Positions 1-10,929 of a stretch of 64,000 bases of DNA are shown one piece after another (position 1 is the stretch's first letter; each line of letters starts with the position of its first letter). The DNA lies in contig JANTQA010000047.1 in the NCBI GenBank assembly GCA_027625915.1, positions 20,752,920 to 20,816,919 on the forward strand, in the 5' to 3' direction. The translations under genes were made by a program, and so were the position numbers. The notes under the pieces are model-generated. The model was not told the origin of the DNA. It ran no database searches and saw only the letters and a list, made by a program, of their open reading frames with translations. Origin of the DNA: Anaeramoeba flamelloides (taxonomy: Eukaryota > Metamonada > Anaeramoebidae).

Positions 1-1470
1 CAAAATATTCTAAAAGTATTTTGATCCAAATTAATTAAAATTATGAAGGGAACGTTAAAGTAAGATATACACCAATCTGAATCAAAATTACATTTTTTTA
101 ATGGAAAATGAATTTTTACAAACCGAGATAGATAAACTCTAATACCCTTATTCAGAAACCTAAAAATGAAATTGAAAAATAATCATGATTTTTGAGTTGA
201 AAAATGATAGATCATTTCAAACCTTTTGATAAACCACTCTAACTTTTGATGATCGAGAGTATATGAGTTTTGATCATCAAGTTGCTTGAATTTTCAATTT
301 GTAACCTCAAATCAGAACAATTCCTACAAAGGATTTGTGACCTAGCTCTTTGTTTTTTTTTGATTTTGGTTCCTTTGGTTCCTTTGGTTCCTTTGGTTCC
401 TTTGGTTTTTTTGTTATTTCTTGAAGTGAAGTTTTTAATCCGATCATTGGTGGATATTATTAACTCTGTTTTTGTATTTTTGAAAGAATCTACCATGACA
501 AGCATACATGTCTTTTTTTTGTGCTTTTTTGAGAAATTTTTTTTTGCAATTTTGATAAAATTATTTCCTGTTTGGATTGTTTCTCTTAAAACTCAATTTG
601 TTGTGTTCAGATACAAAATGAGAATGCGGAATTTATGGTAAAGGTTTTGTTGGAATTTGACATTCATTGGATTCAAAGAGAAAATAAATTTTTCATTGTT
701 TATTTTTAAAAAGGTAATTACTTCTTACCTCACCTCGCCTCAGTAGGTTGAGAAAAAATGATCTTTTTTACGAAATGAGGATTTTAGTTGGAACCAATAC
801 CATACCATTTACTTTACCTGTATTTATACAATTTCGAATTTGTTTGAGAATAACCAAGAACCTGTAAACAATAATTTTAAAGTTATGTTAATTTTGAGAT
901 TTTTAACCTTTTAAGATGAAAATTGAAAATCATTTCATCTTAACTCACACATGTTAAAAATAAACTGTAGGTAATTTATAAAAAAGTTCAAATAGTTTTC
1001 AATTTTCACCTTAAAGTAAATTTTCGTCAAAAATTCGATTTTTCCAATTTCCGTATAATTCTTTTGTATTTTGAGAGAACACAGACATTAATGAGACATT
1101 GCAAAAATAATAGAAATCACATAAATCACAGAAATCACAGAAACCAGTAGAAATCAATTATGAAATTTTCTTATAAAACAAATTCATTTTTTTCTAACTT
1201 AGATCTCCCTGAATAAATATTTGTGTGATTTATCAACTACCAAACCCAATTTTAAATATACTGAAAATTTTCAATTACTAACATAGTCGTTAAAATTTAG
1301 TGACCAAAATTCATTTTCAAAATTTCTGAATTTTAGATTTTTTTTTTTATTTAGGAATTCAGAAAACATTTTATTAATATCCAAAAATTAATAATTGATT
1401 TGTAAATTTATTTTGTGGGATTGAATTTTAGTTTAAAAATTATACTTTAAATCTAAGAAGTCGAATGTTT
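1..1470 (+). repeat. Left array fragment, segment that normally follows a C hairpin
   Basis: No gene is seen. The sequence matches the DNA that follows each C-type double hairpin further right (about 32300-33300, 49080-50500, 55440-57250 and the last 100 bases of the window). Shared landmarks are the phrase AGAAACCTAAAAAT near 157, the CATGGTAAAGGTTTTGTGG-like block near 630-660, the ACCAATACCATACCA stretch near 792 and short tandem AAATCACAGA units near 1112-1145. Four tandem GGTTCCTTT units lie at about 367-406. The array therefore seems to continue beyond the left window edge, with its A and B hairpins lost near 1400-1480. Confidence 0.75.
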
Positions 1471-1572
1471 AATAGATTTGAAAATTATGATTTTTTAAAA
1501 ACCCTAACTCTTATTTTGAATCAATTTAATTTCAATCATCTAATTATATAAAGTAGGGTATAGGAATGAAAG

Positions 1573-1627
1573 CCCCCTTCAGGGGGTTTGGGGGTGTAGG
1601 TAATATAGCACCTAATATTATAGGTGC
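1573..1627 (+). other. Pair of small hairpins, B-to-C segment
   Basis: CCCCC-TTCA-GGGGG at 1573-1586 is followed by GGTTTGGGGGTGTAGG-like G-rich DNA and a second hairpin, GCACCTA/TAGGTGC, at 1608-1627. The same pair recurs at 47826-47880. At 30427-30444 and 60659-60679 the first stem is replaced by a different but still paired stem. Confidence 0.6.
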
Positions 1628-1779
1628 GTAAATATATATTTGAGTATTTTTTTTTTTTTTTGAAAAGAAAAGAAAGTTTTGTAGTTAGGTACGTAGGAGA
1701 ATTCAGACATCATTACTTAACAAGATTAAAATCGAAATCTTTCATAATAATTGGCCCATTAAAAATCAAATTTTAAATA

Positions 1780-1978
1780 CAGTCAGTTTCACTTTTAAGG
1801 CACAAACATTCAACGAAATTTAAGGCACAAAAAAAATCTCAAATTAAGGCACAAAATTCAAATTCTAGTAAAAATAAATTGTAAAAATTAAAATTCCAAA
1901 TTTTGTGCCTTAATTTGAGATTTTTTTTTGTACCTTAAATTTCGTTAAATGTTTGTGCCTTAAAAGTGAAACTGACTG
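1780..1978. mobile_element. MITE family 1 (TACAGTCAGTTTCAC), copy 1
   Basis: About 199-bp palindromic element flanked by TA on both sides. Termini are CAGTCAGTTTCAC and its complement. Each arm contains TTAAGGCACAAA-type motifs repeated three times about 24 bp apart. It has no coding capacity and a Tc1/mariner-style TA target. Confidence 0.93.
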
Positions 1979-2117
1979 TAAAAATATTTTGAATAATTGA
2001 AGTTATCCAATATAATATAAAAATTTCGATTTTAATATTCAATTCTATACTCAAGAGATCTTTATTTTTTGTCTAAAAATAAAAGAAAAAAAAAATAAAA
2101 AAAAACTGTTAAAAAAA

Positions 2118-2441
2118 ATTGGGCCATTTATTTTGAATGAAGCATTACATAAAAAATAGAAAATTTTTAAAAGTAAAAAACCCATTTATCGATTCTCCTT
2201 GGATTTGAATAACTAATTCTAATCTCTTTTTCATATTTGAAACCAAATTTTTCAAAAATTCATCTGTTACTTCTTTCAAATTTTTCATTTTCATTTTCCA
2301 TTTTAACAAAGCACTGTTGAAAAAATAAAAAAGAGAAAAAATGATTTATTTGCAAACTTTTCATTCTGAGAGGAAAAACTTCAAAACCATACAAAAGCAA
2401 TTCATTATTCAAATGTAAGGTGGGTCATTTATTATGAAATT
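2118..2441 (-). mobile_element. Tc1/mariner transposase C-terminal remnant
   Basis: The reverse strand encodes a typical Tc1 C-terminal stretch: K-E-V-T-D-E-F-L, then N-M-K-K-R-L-E-L-V-I-Q, then G-E-S-I-N-G-F at about 2170-2320. The same pattern closes the Tc1 transposase at 61.3 kb. The catalytic part is absent. GGGCCATTTATT and GGGTCATTTATT lie in direct orientation near the two ends. A sister copy with nearly the same boundaries lies at 47390-47720. Confidence 0.6.
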
Positions 2442-2444
2442 TAG

Positions 2445-2455
<11 letters not shown>

Positions 2456-2477
<22 letters not shown>
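2456..2477. repeat. (AT)n microsatellite
   Basis: Uninterrupted TA dinucleotide run. Similar runs lie at about 25860-25884, 47993-48020 and 60845-60865. Confidence 0.95.
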
Positions 2478-2479
<2 letters not shown>

Positions 2480-3395
2480 CTAAATCTAAATAATTTGGCA
2501 CACAAAAATATTCAAGAATTATTAAGAAATGAATCAAATTATTTGTAGTATCATTCTAAAAGATATGAAATTCTAAAAAACATTAAAAAAACAATCAATT
2601 GAATCTTTAAAACTCGTTAAAACAAAAATTGAAAAATTAAAATTAAATATTTATAAAAATTGATTTTCCCTTAGATTTTAAATGAGTAATATCATTTTGT
2701 CAATTGTTGGGGAAAAAAAAATTATCAGATCAATAAAAACCTTTCCATACAGTGGATTGGGAAAAAGTTGTTTACATTTTATTAATAAATATTTACAAGT
2801 CAAAATTCTGTTCTTTAAAGTCTCATTTTCAAGTAAAATCATAATTCATCTGGTATTTTGTTGGAATTGTTTTTTTTTTATTTTCTCTTTTCTTCATTCC
2901 ATACATCAATCAAAAAATGGTCTTTCAAAATTCTTATATCTAGCCAATTCGAAATCAAACTTAAACTGTGTATATTTTTATATTCCTAGATTATTTACAA
3001 ATTAGTTTCTTTTTATCTTGTTGTTTCATTTTTATAATTGTTCAATACCGGATAAATAAAAAAAAACAAAAAATGAAAAAATGAACAATTAAAATGAAAA
3101 TCACCAATAAGTAATTATCTTATTAATAATAAAATTCAATAGTATTGATAATTTGAAAGGTGTAACCTAGTGTTTGAAAAAGACTTTATAAAATAAACAA
3201 AATATAAACAATTTAGAGGCAATATAAAACACTTGAAAGAATAGCAATACTATATTTTACATGCAATTTGGAAATAATTTTGATTTTTCACAAAATATGA
3301 AAATTCATTATTCTTTTTTATTGTTTTGTTTTCTATTTCCCTTTTTTTACCATTCCGATAACCTGTTTCATTAAATATCGAAATTAATTTTTTTT

Positions 3396-3661
3396 AAGAT
3401 TTCGATCATTTTTTATGGGACTGTCCGGCCTATAAAATAAATCGAAAAATCTGGATATCTGAATTTTTTGAAAAAAAATAAAAAAATTAATAATATCGGA
3501 GATATTATTAATAAAAAGAATTCATCATATATATTATCATTAGTAAGTGATAATAAAATTTGTGATTCTTTAACAAAATTTCTAAAAAAAAGTTTAGAAA
3601 TTAGGGCACACAGGAGAAAAGCAATTTTCTCTCTTCAAAAAAAAAAAAAAAAAAAAAAAAA
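3396..3661 (+). mobile_element. 5'-truncated LINE 3' end with poly(A) and TSD
   Basis: The fragment encodes the last part of a LINE ORF2: D-F-D-H-F-L-W-D-C-P-A-Y-K, the end of a C-X2-C-X13-H-X4-C zinc knuckle seen complete in the copy at 26.4-26.8 kb, then a K/S-rich tail ending A-I-F-S-L-Q. It runs directly into an A tract. A 16-17 bp target-site duplication, GAAATTAATTTTTTTT, stands on both sides (3380-3395 and 3662-3678), as expected for target-primed reverse transcription. The frame is intact here, whereas the 26-kb copy has an extra T in the H-F-L-W region. The coding part meets the A tail with essentially no 3' UTR. Confidence 0.88.
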
Positions 3662-4055
3662 GAAATTAATTTTTTTTTGATTTAAAGATAGAGGATAAAT
3701 TGTTGTATTTATTGAATAGAAAAATCCCCATGCAATCAGTTGATGATATCTTATCATTTGATCGATCAACAATTTTGTTGAAGGAATTTGAACAAATTTA
3801 CCAATATAGTTTTTTGTTCAAACCCGTTCATTTCATCATTTCATCATTTCTTCATTTTAGACATAATACAATTTTTACTTTTTAGAAAATTTATAGTTTT
3901 TTCAAAAATTTACAATTTCTGGATTATCAACTCTAATCATGAAGTTTATTTTTTTGATATCTTTTCTCAATTATTTGAAGTCAGTGGATTAAAATCTCAA
4001 AAAAAAGAAAAATTTCAATTTTAGGATCTTTTTCAAATTTGAGAGAGAGAATGTA

Positions 4056-4250
4056 CATTCAGTTCCACTTTTAAGGCACAAACTTTCAACGAAATTTAAG
4101 GCACAAAAAAAATCTCAAATTAAGGCACAAAATTTAGATTCTAGTTAAATAAATTGTAAAAAAAAAATTAAAAAATTTGTGCCTTAATTTGAGATTTAAT
4201 TTGTGCCTTAATTTTCGTTGAAAGTTTGTGCCTAAAAAGTGAAACTGTTG
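4056..4250. mobile_element. MITE family 1, copy 2
   Basis: Palindromic element about 195 bp long, somewhat diverged (CATTCAGTTCCAC left end), between TA dinucleotides. It sits at the junction between the array fragment and a LINE ORF1 fragment, so it either inserted at the breakpoint or took part in the rearrangement. Confidence 0.85.
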
Positions 4251-4252
4251 TA

Positions 4253-5320
4253 GCCTTTCCAATGAACTTTTCAACTTTGGAGCCATATAGAAAATCCAAT
4301 TGCTTTATCTTAATAACCTTTTCTAATGCCTTTTTAACATCAATTTCAGTTGTAGAATAATTTATGTTACTGATAAAAATTTTAAATTCCTCAGTTGAGT
4401 TGCCTTTTTTACCATTGTTATGTGTTTCTTTGTGTAGTAATTTTTCGATCTTTCGTGATCATGGTCGAAAAAATCGATTTTCTTGTAATCTTCATTGGCA
4501 GTCTTATTAGGCCTGAAATCATGGTTAGAATTTGAGTTAATGGGAGAATGATATTTTTTTTGTTTTTTTTTTGTTTTTTCTTGTTCATTTTTTGTTTTTG
4601 CTTTATTTGAATTAAAATATTTTTTTTTTGTTTGCTTGGAATTGTTTTTTTGTTCTTGGTTTATAGTCCGAGACATTGAGTTGGCGATTTAAGAATTTCT
4701 TCTTTTTGGTTTTTTGTTTAAGTAGAATGGATTGTTCATAGGTACACAAGAGTAAATATGGATGTCTCAAAAAATAGAGTTTTTTTCAAAAAAAAATTGA
4801 TTTTAGAGATAAATAAACATTAACAAATTGACCCCAAAAAATTGGAATTTATACACAATATGACAAAACATATTACTTAATTAAACTCAACTTTTAATCT
4901 AAAATGGTATCTCAAATAGGTAAAAATTTTTTTTTTTTTTAAAAAAAAAATTATTTTTTTTTTTTTTTTTTGAAACAAAATATACCTATTTGAGACACGA
5001 TTTTTTAATAAAATTTGTTCTCAATTATAAAATTTTGATATTTCTTCAATCTACTCTTCCTCATTTTGTGGGGTCAATGTACTTATGTATATTTATCTCT
5101 AAAATTTATTTTTTTTGAAAAAAACTCTATTTTTTAAGATATCCATATTTACACTTTTGTAACTGGGTAAAGGATTGCAAGTCCATTATTTGGATTTTTT
5201 TTATTTTGTATAATTTGAAGGTTTGGATATGTACCAATCCATTTTGTAATTTTTTTTGATTAGCAGGTCCACTGAATATTCTCTTGGTAAATTTGAAATA
5301 AATAGCTTAGTATTGATACT
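4253..5320 (-). pseudogene. LINE ORF1 fragment with two RRM-like domains
   Basis: Reading the reverse strand from a Met near 5315, the frame encodes K-L-F-I-S-N-L-P-R-E-Y-S-V-D, an RRM start. A +/-1 slip follows, and the RRM end (N-P-N-N-G-L-A-I-L-Y-P) lies near 5170. A MITE (4745-5159) then interrupts. A K/N/Q-rich linker (about 4440-4676) leads to a second RRM near 4255-4400 with F-K-I-F-I-S-N-I. The same order, and clearly related residues (N-L-P-S-K-Y-S-I-D-K-L; I-F-M-H-N-I-P), occur in the LINE at 42.3-46.1 kb. This is therefore a dead copy of that LINE's RNA-binding ORF1, cut off at 4252. It carries about two frame slips besides the insertion. Confidence 0.75.
4745..5159. mobile_element. 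MITE family 2 (CACAAGAGTAAATATGG)
   Basis: 415-bp palindromic element between TA dinucleotides. The left end is CACAAGAGTAAATATGGATG; the right end is the complement of CAAAAGTGTAAATATGGATA. The arms extend through AAAATAGAGTTTTTTTC. It interrupts the LINE ORF1 fragment. A more decayed relative lies at 24650-25050. Confidence 0.88.
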
Positions 5321-5467
5321 TGGGTTCATTGTAATAAAAATTATTTTGCAAAAACTTGATAGAAATAATTAAAAAAGAAAAAAAAAAATAAAAATAAAAA
5401 ACTTAAAATTTATTTTAACCTATGGGGATCACTATATAAAAAAATATAAAAACAATCTCAATTTTTC

Positions 5468-5612
5468 ATTTTTTTGGGGCTCTTGTATTTTTCGAGTTAT
5501 TGCCCAAAATAGTTGTGAAAAATCACTATTAAAAAATTTGTATATAAAAATCGATTTTGGGCAATATCTCAAAAACTAGACGTCCTAGAGACTTCTCAAC
5601 ACCAAAAATCGA
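5468..5612. repeat. Imperfect inverted repeat
   Basis: GAGTTATTGCCCAAAAT (5494-5510) pairs with ATTTTGGGCAATATCTC (5554-5570), with a weaker outer arm. It may be the core of another palindromic MITE whose ends are not clear. Confidence 0.5.
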
Positions 5613-5681
5613 AATTTTTAAAAATTTTGAATTTATTGAGCAATAAAAAAAAATTTGATCCAGGTTTTATATTTACTCTTG

Positions 5682-5867
5682 TCACAAGTTTTAATATATG
5701 ATTCCTGGGTATCCAACTATGGGAAAATTCAATTACCTAACCTATAAGTTTTGATATAGAACGTGACCTATCCACACATAATAACATATTTTATATCAAA
5801 ATTAATACATTGGTTGAGTGAATTTCCCCATAGTTGGTACCAAGAGATAATATATTTACACTTGTGA
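5682..5867. mobile_element. Palindromic MITE (TCACAAGTTTTAATATATG)
   Basis: Termini TCACAAG and CTTGTGA. The arms include CCAACTATGGGAAAATTCA on the left and the complement of CCAACTATGGGGAAATTCA on the right. About 186 bp, non-coding. The first bases resemble the ends of MITE family 2. Confidence 0.8.
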
Positions 5868-6896
5868 AACCACTTTTATGTTCACCAACATCCTCAGATC
5901 AAACCCATCCTTTTAACTTTGGATTTTGATTCTTATTAATATCATTCGAAATCTGATCCTAACAATTTTAAGAAGTAAAATGATTAATTTACAAAGTTCA
6001 CACTCTCTCTCTCTCTCTCTCTCACTCTCATTATTTCTCTGAGATAGGAACGTGAAGAAATCCTAAAAACTTGTATAAATTATTACCGAGAGAAAAATTG
6101 AAAAATTGAATAATAATATTTAATTAACTAACAATAAACCAGAAATAATGACTCTAATTTGTTCCTACCCTTTCAAACTATTGTCACTCCATTTTACCTT
6201 TTGTGATCCTCGTTATTCCAATCAATACTAATTATAACAACAAGACACAAATAAGAGGTAAGAAAACAAGCTCCCAGAGATCCCGATATCAAACAAAATT
6301 TTCTTAATCAAAATCTTCAAAAAACCGACTCTTGAAAAAAAAAGAAAAAGACTCTCTTTTTTATTTTTATCCTTATCTTCTAAACACAGACAACTCTTTC
6401 CTTTTGATCAATCCAAAAAATGAAAAAAAACAAAAGAAACAAAAACAACCAAATCTCTCCACGGAGCATTCTCAAAGATTAAATTTTTTTGTCAAATCAA
6501 AAATCATGTCAGTATCACTTGTTTTAGTTGTACCCAATTATTTTTTCGGACCGTGAGCTCAAGAAAGGTTTCTCGAAAACAACAAAGTTTCCTTTTTAAA
6601 TTTTTTTGTTTGTAATTTCATTGATCTTAAAAAAAAAAAACAAATCACAGAAAATTACCGAAATCACACAAGATACAGAAACTAAAATCAGAGATAATCT
6701 CTAAATTAAAACTCTATTTTATTATGATAACTAGATTTTTTCCTAACCTTTGGGATCTTGCTGTGAACTGAAAGAATAAAACAATCTTCGAGTTCAAAAT
6801 TTTCCATTTTTTTTTTTATTTTATTTTTATTTTTTTTTTATTAATTTTCCAAAACAAAATTTTGTTGTAATTTTTTAAAAAGCAATCAACCATTTA
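5868..6896. other. Intergenic stretch upstream of the coiled-coil gene
   Basis: No supported gene. It contains a (CT)n run at about 6003-6024 and T-rich tracts immediately before the next start codon. No promoter motif can be assigned. A 74-codon open frame at 6332-6556 is lysine-rich and has no recognisable feature. Confidence 0.5.
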
Positions 6897-7724
6897 ATGA
6901 GCAAAAACAAAGAAATTCAACCAGAAAAAAGTGAAACTGAAAAACAAGAAGAAAGAAAAAGAACCAAGATGGAAAAAGAACGTGAAGAAATGATCGAACG
7001 ACGTAAACAAATGGAGGAAAGAAGTAACAAACTTGACAAGGAACGAGAAGAAATGATCGAACAGCGTAAGCAAATGAGAAATGAAAAAAAAGAGGAACGT
7101 AAGCAAATGATGGAGGTACGTAAGCAAATGATGGAGGTACGTAAGCAAATGGAAAAGGAATGTAAGGAAAAGAAAGAGGAACTTAAGCAAATAAAATTAA
7201 AGTCAATGATTTTTGATGAGGACTTTGAGAAATTAATAAACCATTTAAAAAAGGCACAAGAAGAAAAAGAAAAAGATGAAAAACAACTGGAACAATTAAA
7301 AGAGAATAATGAAGAGAAATTAAAAAAGTTGCAAATGTTCAAAATCAAAATAAAGAAGAATGAAAAAAAATTAAAACAAATTGCTGAAATGATTATTTCA
7401 GTAAATGACATTCAAGATAAAAACAATCAAATTAGAGAACAAGATGAACGGATCGACAAACAAGATGAACGGATCGACAAACAAGATGAACGAATTAAAG
7501 AACAAACAAAAGAACAAAACCAACAAATAGACAAACAAAACCAACAAATCGATAAACAAAACCTTCAAATAGAAAAACAAAACGAACTTATCAAAGAACA
7601 AAACAACAGGATCGATAAACAATTTGAAAGATTTAATATGGATACACTTACAAAAAAAGCAAAAGGTCTCTCAATTGGAAAAGTTTCACAAGAACATAAA
7701 ACTCAAGGTAAAGGCTCTTCTTAA
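6897..7724 (+). CDS. K/E/Q-rich coiled-coil protein, function unknown
   Basis: Intact 275-residue frame from the first ATG after a T-rich leader. Nearly the whole protein is predicted coiled coil by eye. Residues about 20-105 are R/K/E-rich with M-x-x-R-K-Q-M heptads, and about 115-165 carry L/K/E heptads. From 175 to 245 there are exact seven-residue repeats of the types Q-D-E-R-I-D-K and Q-N-Q-Q-I-D-K. At DNA level these are 21-bp direct repeats (for example near 7446-7495 and 7107-7148), so the rod has grown by tandem duplication of single heptads. No enzyme domain, signal peptide or membrane segment is seen. The C-terminus is short and basic, ending G-K-G-S-S. It lies about 180 bp upstream of the NTPase-nuclease relic in the same orientation and could be unrelated, or a detached stalk. 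I do not recognise a family. Confidence 0.7.
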   Translation: MSKNKEIQPEKSETEKQEERKRTKMEKEREEMIERRKQMEERSNKLDKEREEMIEQRKQMRNEKKEERKQMMEVRKQMMEVRKQMEKECKEKKEELKQIKLKSMIFDEDFEKLINHLKKAQEEKEKDEKQLEQLKENNEEKLKKLQMFKIKIKKNEKKLKQIAEMIISVNDIQDKNNQIREQDERIDKQDERIDKQDERIKEQTKEQNQQIDKQNQQIDKQNLQIEKQNELIKEQNNRIDKQFERFNMDTLTKKAKGLSIGKVSQEHKTQGKGSS

Positions 7725-7904
7725 ATTAATATTTAAACAACAAAAAAAAAACCTTTTTTTTTTTTTTTTTTATTTTTTTCTTCATTGAACATGTACAAAA
7801 TTTAATTTCTTCATTTTTATACTGTGATTTTTATTTCTTGTCAATAAAAAAAAAAAAAATCTGAATTAAAAAAAAAAAAAAAAATATAAAAAAAATCTGA
7901 ATAA

Positions 7905-10558
7905 AAAAAAAATCAAAGAAAAAGAAAATAAACCAGATAACTTCACTTTTGTTGATCGAGAAAAGGAAATTTTAACTCTTGCAAAATCTATGATTCGTGA
8001 AGAACTAAAAAAAACAAGAAAAAGATCTTGACTAGCTTTCAGAAACCAACTCTATTTTTTATATCGAATATGTTTGGAAGTGGGAAAACATGGTTTGGAA
8101 AGAATTTTCTAAATCAATTACGCAAAATTCTTGAGGAGTCAAATAACGACATTAGATTTAAAGACAGGGAAATTGACAAACTAATGAAGGAAATCAAATC
8201 ATACCCAGAGGATCTCAAATATTTTTTAAATTCCAAAATTATTATAATTGATATGATAAATATTACGAAATATGAATTATTTGAAGAGTACCTAAAAGAC
8301 AGAATGTTTGAACAAATAGAATTCGAGATTAGTAAAGAAGAGAGAAAAGAATACAAAAAAAAAGGCATTTGATTTATTTCTTCCAAAAGCAACCAAAAAT
8401 CATCATTTTTATATTTTTCTTGATGAAATTGGTCAAATTGGAAGATGGGGTTTTCAGAATAATGAAGATTTTAAGAGCTATAGCAAAAATATTGAATCAC
8501 CCACAGAAAAATTTTCATTTGAACTTGAAAAACTTACAAAATATTATTACTTTTGGGGAAAAAAAATTGACATCTTTGATAAATAACAAAAAGATCCATC
8601 TTTTATGTGCAGGAAAGTCTTGGAATTTTAGTTTAATTGGTCAAGGATATTTAAAATATAAGAGCAATAGAGAATTGAGCGTTTCACCAACTGATTCTTA
8701 TAGAATTTCACTTCCACCTTTTACTAAAGAAAATCTAATACAACTTTTCAATGAATCATTTATTTCTTTCAATAATCAAAATACAGATGAAGGTAATAAT
8801 GAAAACAAGAATGTTAGTTATTATCGATATATGTTTGGTTTAAATCATAATAAATTCCAAAAAATAAAGAACGAAAAAGAAAAAGAAAAAGAAAAAGAAA
8901 AAGAAAAAGAAAAAGAAAAAGAAAAAGAAAAAGAAAAAGAAAAAGAAAAAGAAAAAGAAAAAGAAAAAGAAAAAGAAAAAGAAAATGAAAATGAAAAGGA
9001 AAAAGAAAAAGAAAATGAACAGGAAAAAGAAAAAGAAAAAGAAAAAGTTGATGAAAAAGTTGATGAAGAAATTATTAATTATTTTTTTGAACAAGTTCTA
9101 GTTAAAACAGGAGGAACACCAAGGTTAATTGAATGGATCGGAATTCGTCTTTTGAATAAATATCACAATGGAGAAAATTCCCCAGTATTTAAAAATAAAG
9201 AGATTATTAATCAATTTTTAAAAGATGTTTTTAATAGAATAATTAAAACAGAGGCTAGAAAAAAGAGATCATTTGGTAATATTCCTGAAGACTTAATTTG
9301 TGAATATTATTTTTTGATATTTATTGGGGCACTTGGTATTTATTTTTCAACTCAAGATTTTGAATTTCAAATTCAAAACCAAAAGATGAATAAAATTATT
9401 TCATATAATGCATTGTATCTTATTGATAAATTTAATCTTCGTATCAAAGAAGTTGAAGATATGAAAAACAACATTGTGCGTAAGAAATTTAAAATCATTA
9501 TTCCTGGTTATTTGATTGAGTATCTTCAAAATGAACCAACATTCCAAGAGAAATATAAAACAATCAATCCCTTAAAATTATTGAACATAGACACACCGAA
9601 TGAAATAATTGATCAAGGAGAATTTTTTGAACAAATTATTTTAAAAATTTTGGCATTTCAATTAATTATGACAAAGAATTTAAAATTATTATCTCCAAAT
9701 ATTAATTCTTTATTCTGTGATTTAATCCAAACCAAAACAAAAAGAAAAAGAAAAAAAAAACAAAAAGAAAAAGAAAATGAAAATGAAAATGAAAATGAAA
9801 ATGAAAATGAAAATGAAAATGAAAATGAAAAAGAAAATGAATCTTATAATAAGGTAGAAAAATCAAATAATTTAGATTTTGGTGATAATGTAATACCATT
9901 TAAGTTCCCATTAGACAAACCAATTATCCTTTTACAAAAAATTGAAAAAGAAAAAGATAAAGAAACATATAAAGAAAAAGGTAAAAAAAAAAAAGAAGAA
10001 AAAGAAGAAGATATAAATGTTTTGATTAACAAATTTAATAAACAAAGAACAATGAAACAAGAAAATTGGAAGCACATTTTTAAAATTATCAAAGAAAAAT
10101 ATGAACACCCAACAACTATCATTTTAAAACCAGGACCACAATCTCATTCAGCTGATTTATATTTAATTCACACAGTTAAAGAGGAAAAGAACGGAAATAT
10201 TAAATTTGTTGTTCTTGCAATTCAAGCAAAAAAATTATTCAACAACTACATCTTTTAATGTATCTACTCTTCAAAAAGAAATCAAAAAAACACAACTTTT
10301 ACTTAAATACACAAAAGGGAAATTCAATATTGAACTTATTTTTCTAATTTGCATTACTAATTTACAGCAAGGAGGAGAATTCAATAGAATATTTGAAGGA
10401 AAATCAGAGTTTTTGTATCTTCCATTATCCAAAACCAATGAATTGAGCAATAAGAAAATTAACAATATTCATGAAGAAATTCAAAAACATAAAAAATATT
10501 TTCAAAAATGTTTTGTTAATGATGAAATTATTCAATTTTCACCAAATTGTCTTGTGAT

Positions 10559-10592
<34 letters not shown>

Positions 10593-10835
10593 AAAGAAAA
10601 GGAAGATATAAAGAAGGGGAATGAAGAATATGAAAAAATGCTTGCAATCCCAGAAAAAATGAATCTTATATTTTTGCATCCAAATCAATTAAAATCATTT
10701 ATTGGCGAGAAATGTTATAGTGCATTAAATGATTTAAAAAATCCTAACCAACCAATTACAAAAATTTTTACACCTATAAAGGTAAAACCAAAAAAAATAA
10801 TGAGCAGCAAGAAAAAGAAAAAAAAATATAATTAA
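7905..10835 (+). pseudogene. Crinkler/RHS-type P-loop NTPase plus nuclease relic
   Basis: A degraded gene of the Crinkler (CRN)/RHS-like effector class, listed as a fossil. The parts come in family order. A leader resembling F-V-D-R-E-K-E lies near 7950. A Walker A box, G-S-G-K-T, lies near 8075-8090. A Walker B-like L-D-E-I-G lies near 8420. A C-A-G-K-S-W region near 8610 and P-P-F-T-K-E-N-L near 8715 resemble the later NTPase motifs, and G-G-T-P-R-L-I-E-W lies near 9110. A PD-(D/E)XK-like region follows, with K-P-G-P-Q-S-H-S-A-D near 10127 and A-I-Q-A-K-K near 10218, ahead of a lysine-rich tail. Two expanded low-complexity tracts are inserted: (GAAAAA)n at about 8873-8984 (Lys-Glu) and (GAAAAT)n at about 9775-9838 (Asn-Glu). 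About three breaks interrupt the reading frame. The family match rests on motifs seen by eye. Confidence 0.55.
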
Positions 10836-10929
10836 TTAAGATATACTAAAATGGATAATAATAATCAGAATTACAAACTCTGAAAATGAAAATTTTTATC
10901 AAGAACAATTACTCGGAAACTTATAAACT

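Larger units (their letters stand above)
1471..4055 (+). repeat. Left array fragment, B-to-C segment, hairpin lost
   Basis: This stretch aligns with the segment lying between B and C hairpins in the main array (for example 47740-48620 and 30410-31180). It carries nested insertions: a MITE at 1780-1978, a Tc1 remnant at 2118-2441, an (AT)n run and a LINE 3' fragment at 3396-3661. It stops at the MITE at 4056, a few dozen bases before the position where the C hairpin would be expected. The short open frames in it are not conserved between units. Confidence 0.75.

Noticed and set aside
270-641. 123-codon frame with L-V-P repeats over the GGTTCCTTT tandem
   Set aside because: The matching places in other C-to-A segments (about 49430 and 56020) do not keep the frame or the repeat.
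2682-3005. 107-codon frame
   Set aside because: Lies within array-derived, transposon-laden DNA; no domain, no conservation in sister units.
3700-3885. Similar short frames with F-D-R-S/A-T at 3700-3885, 31313-31498 and 63039-63224
   Set aside because: The shared residues come from the TTGATCGATCAA palindrome of the 530-bp element; the rest is not conserved as protein.
8840-9094. Poly-Phe minus-strand frame, and a similar one at 9702-9899
   Set aside because: Complement of the (GAAAAA)n and (GAAAAT)n tracts of the plus-strand relic.
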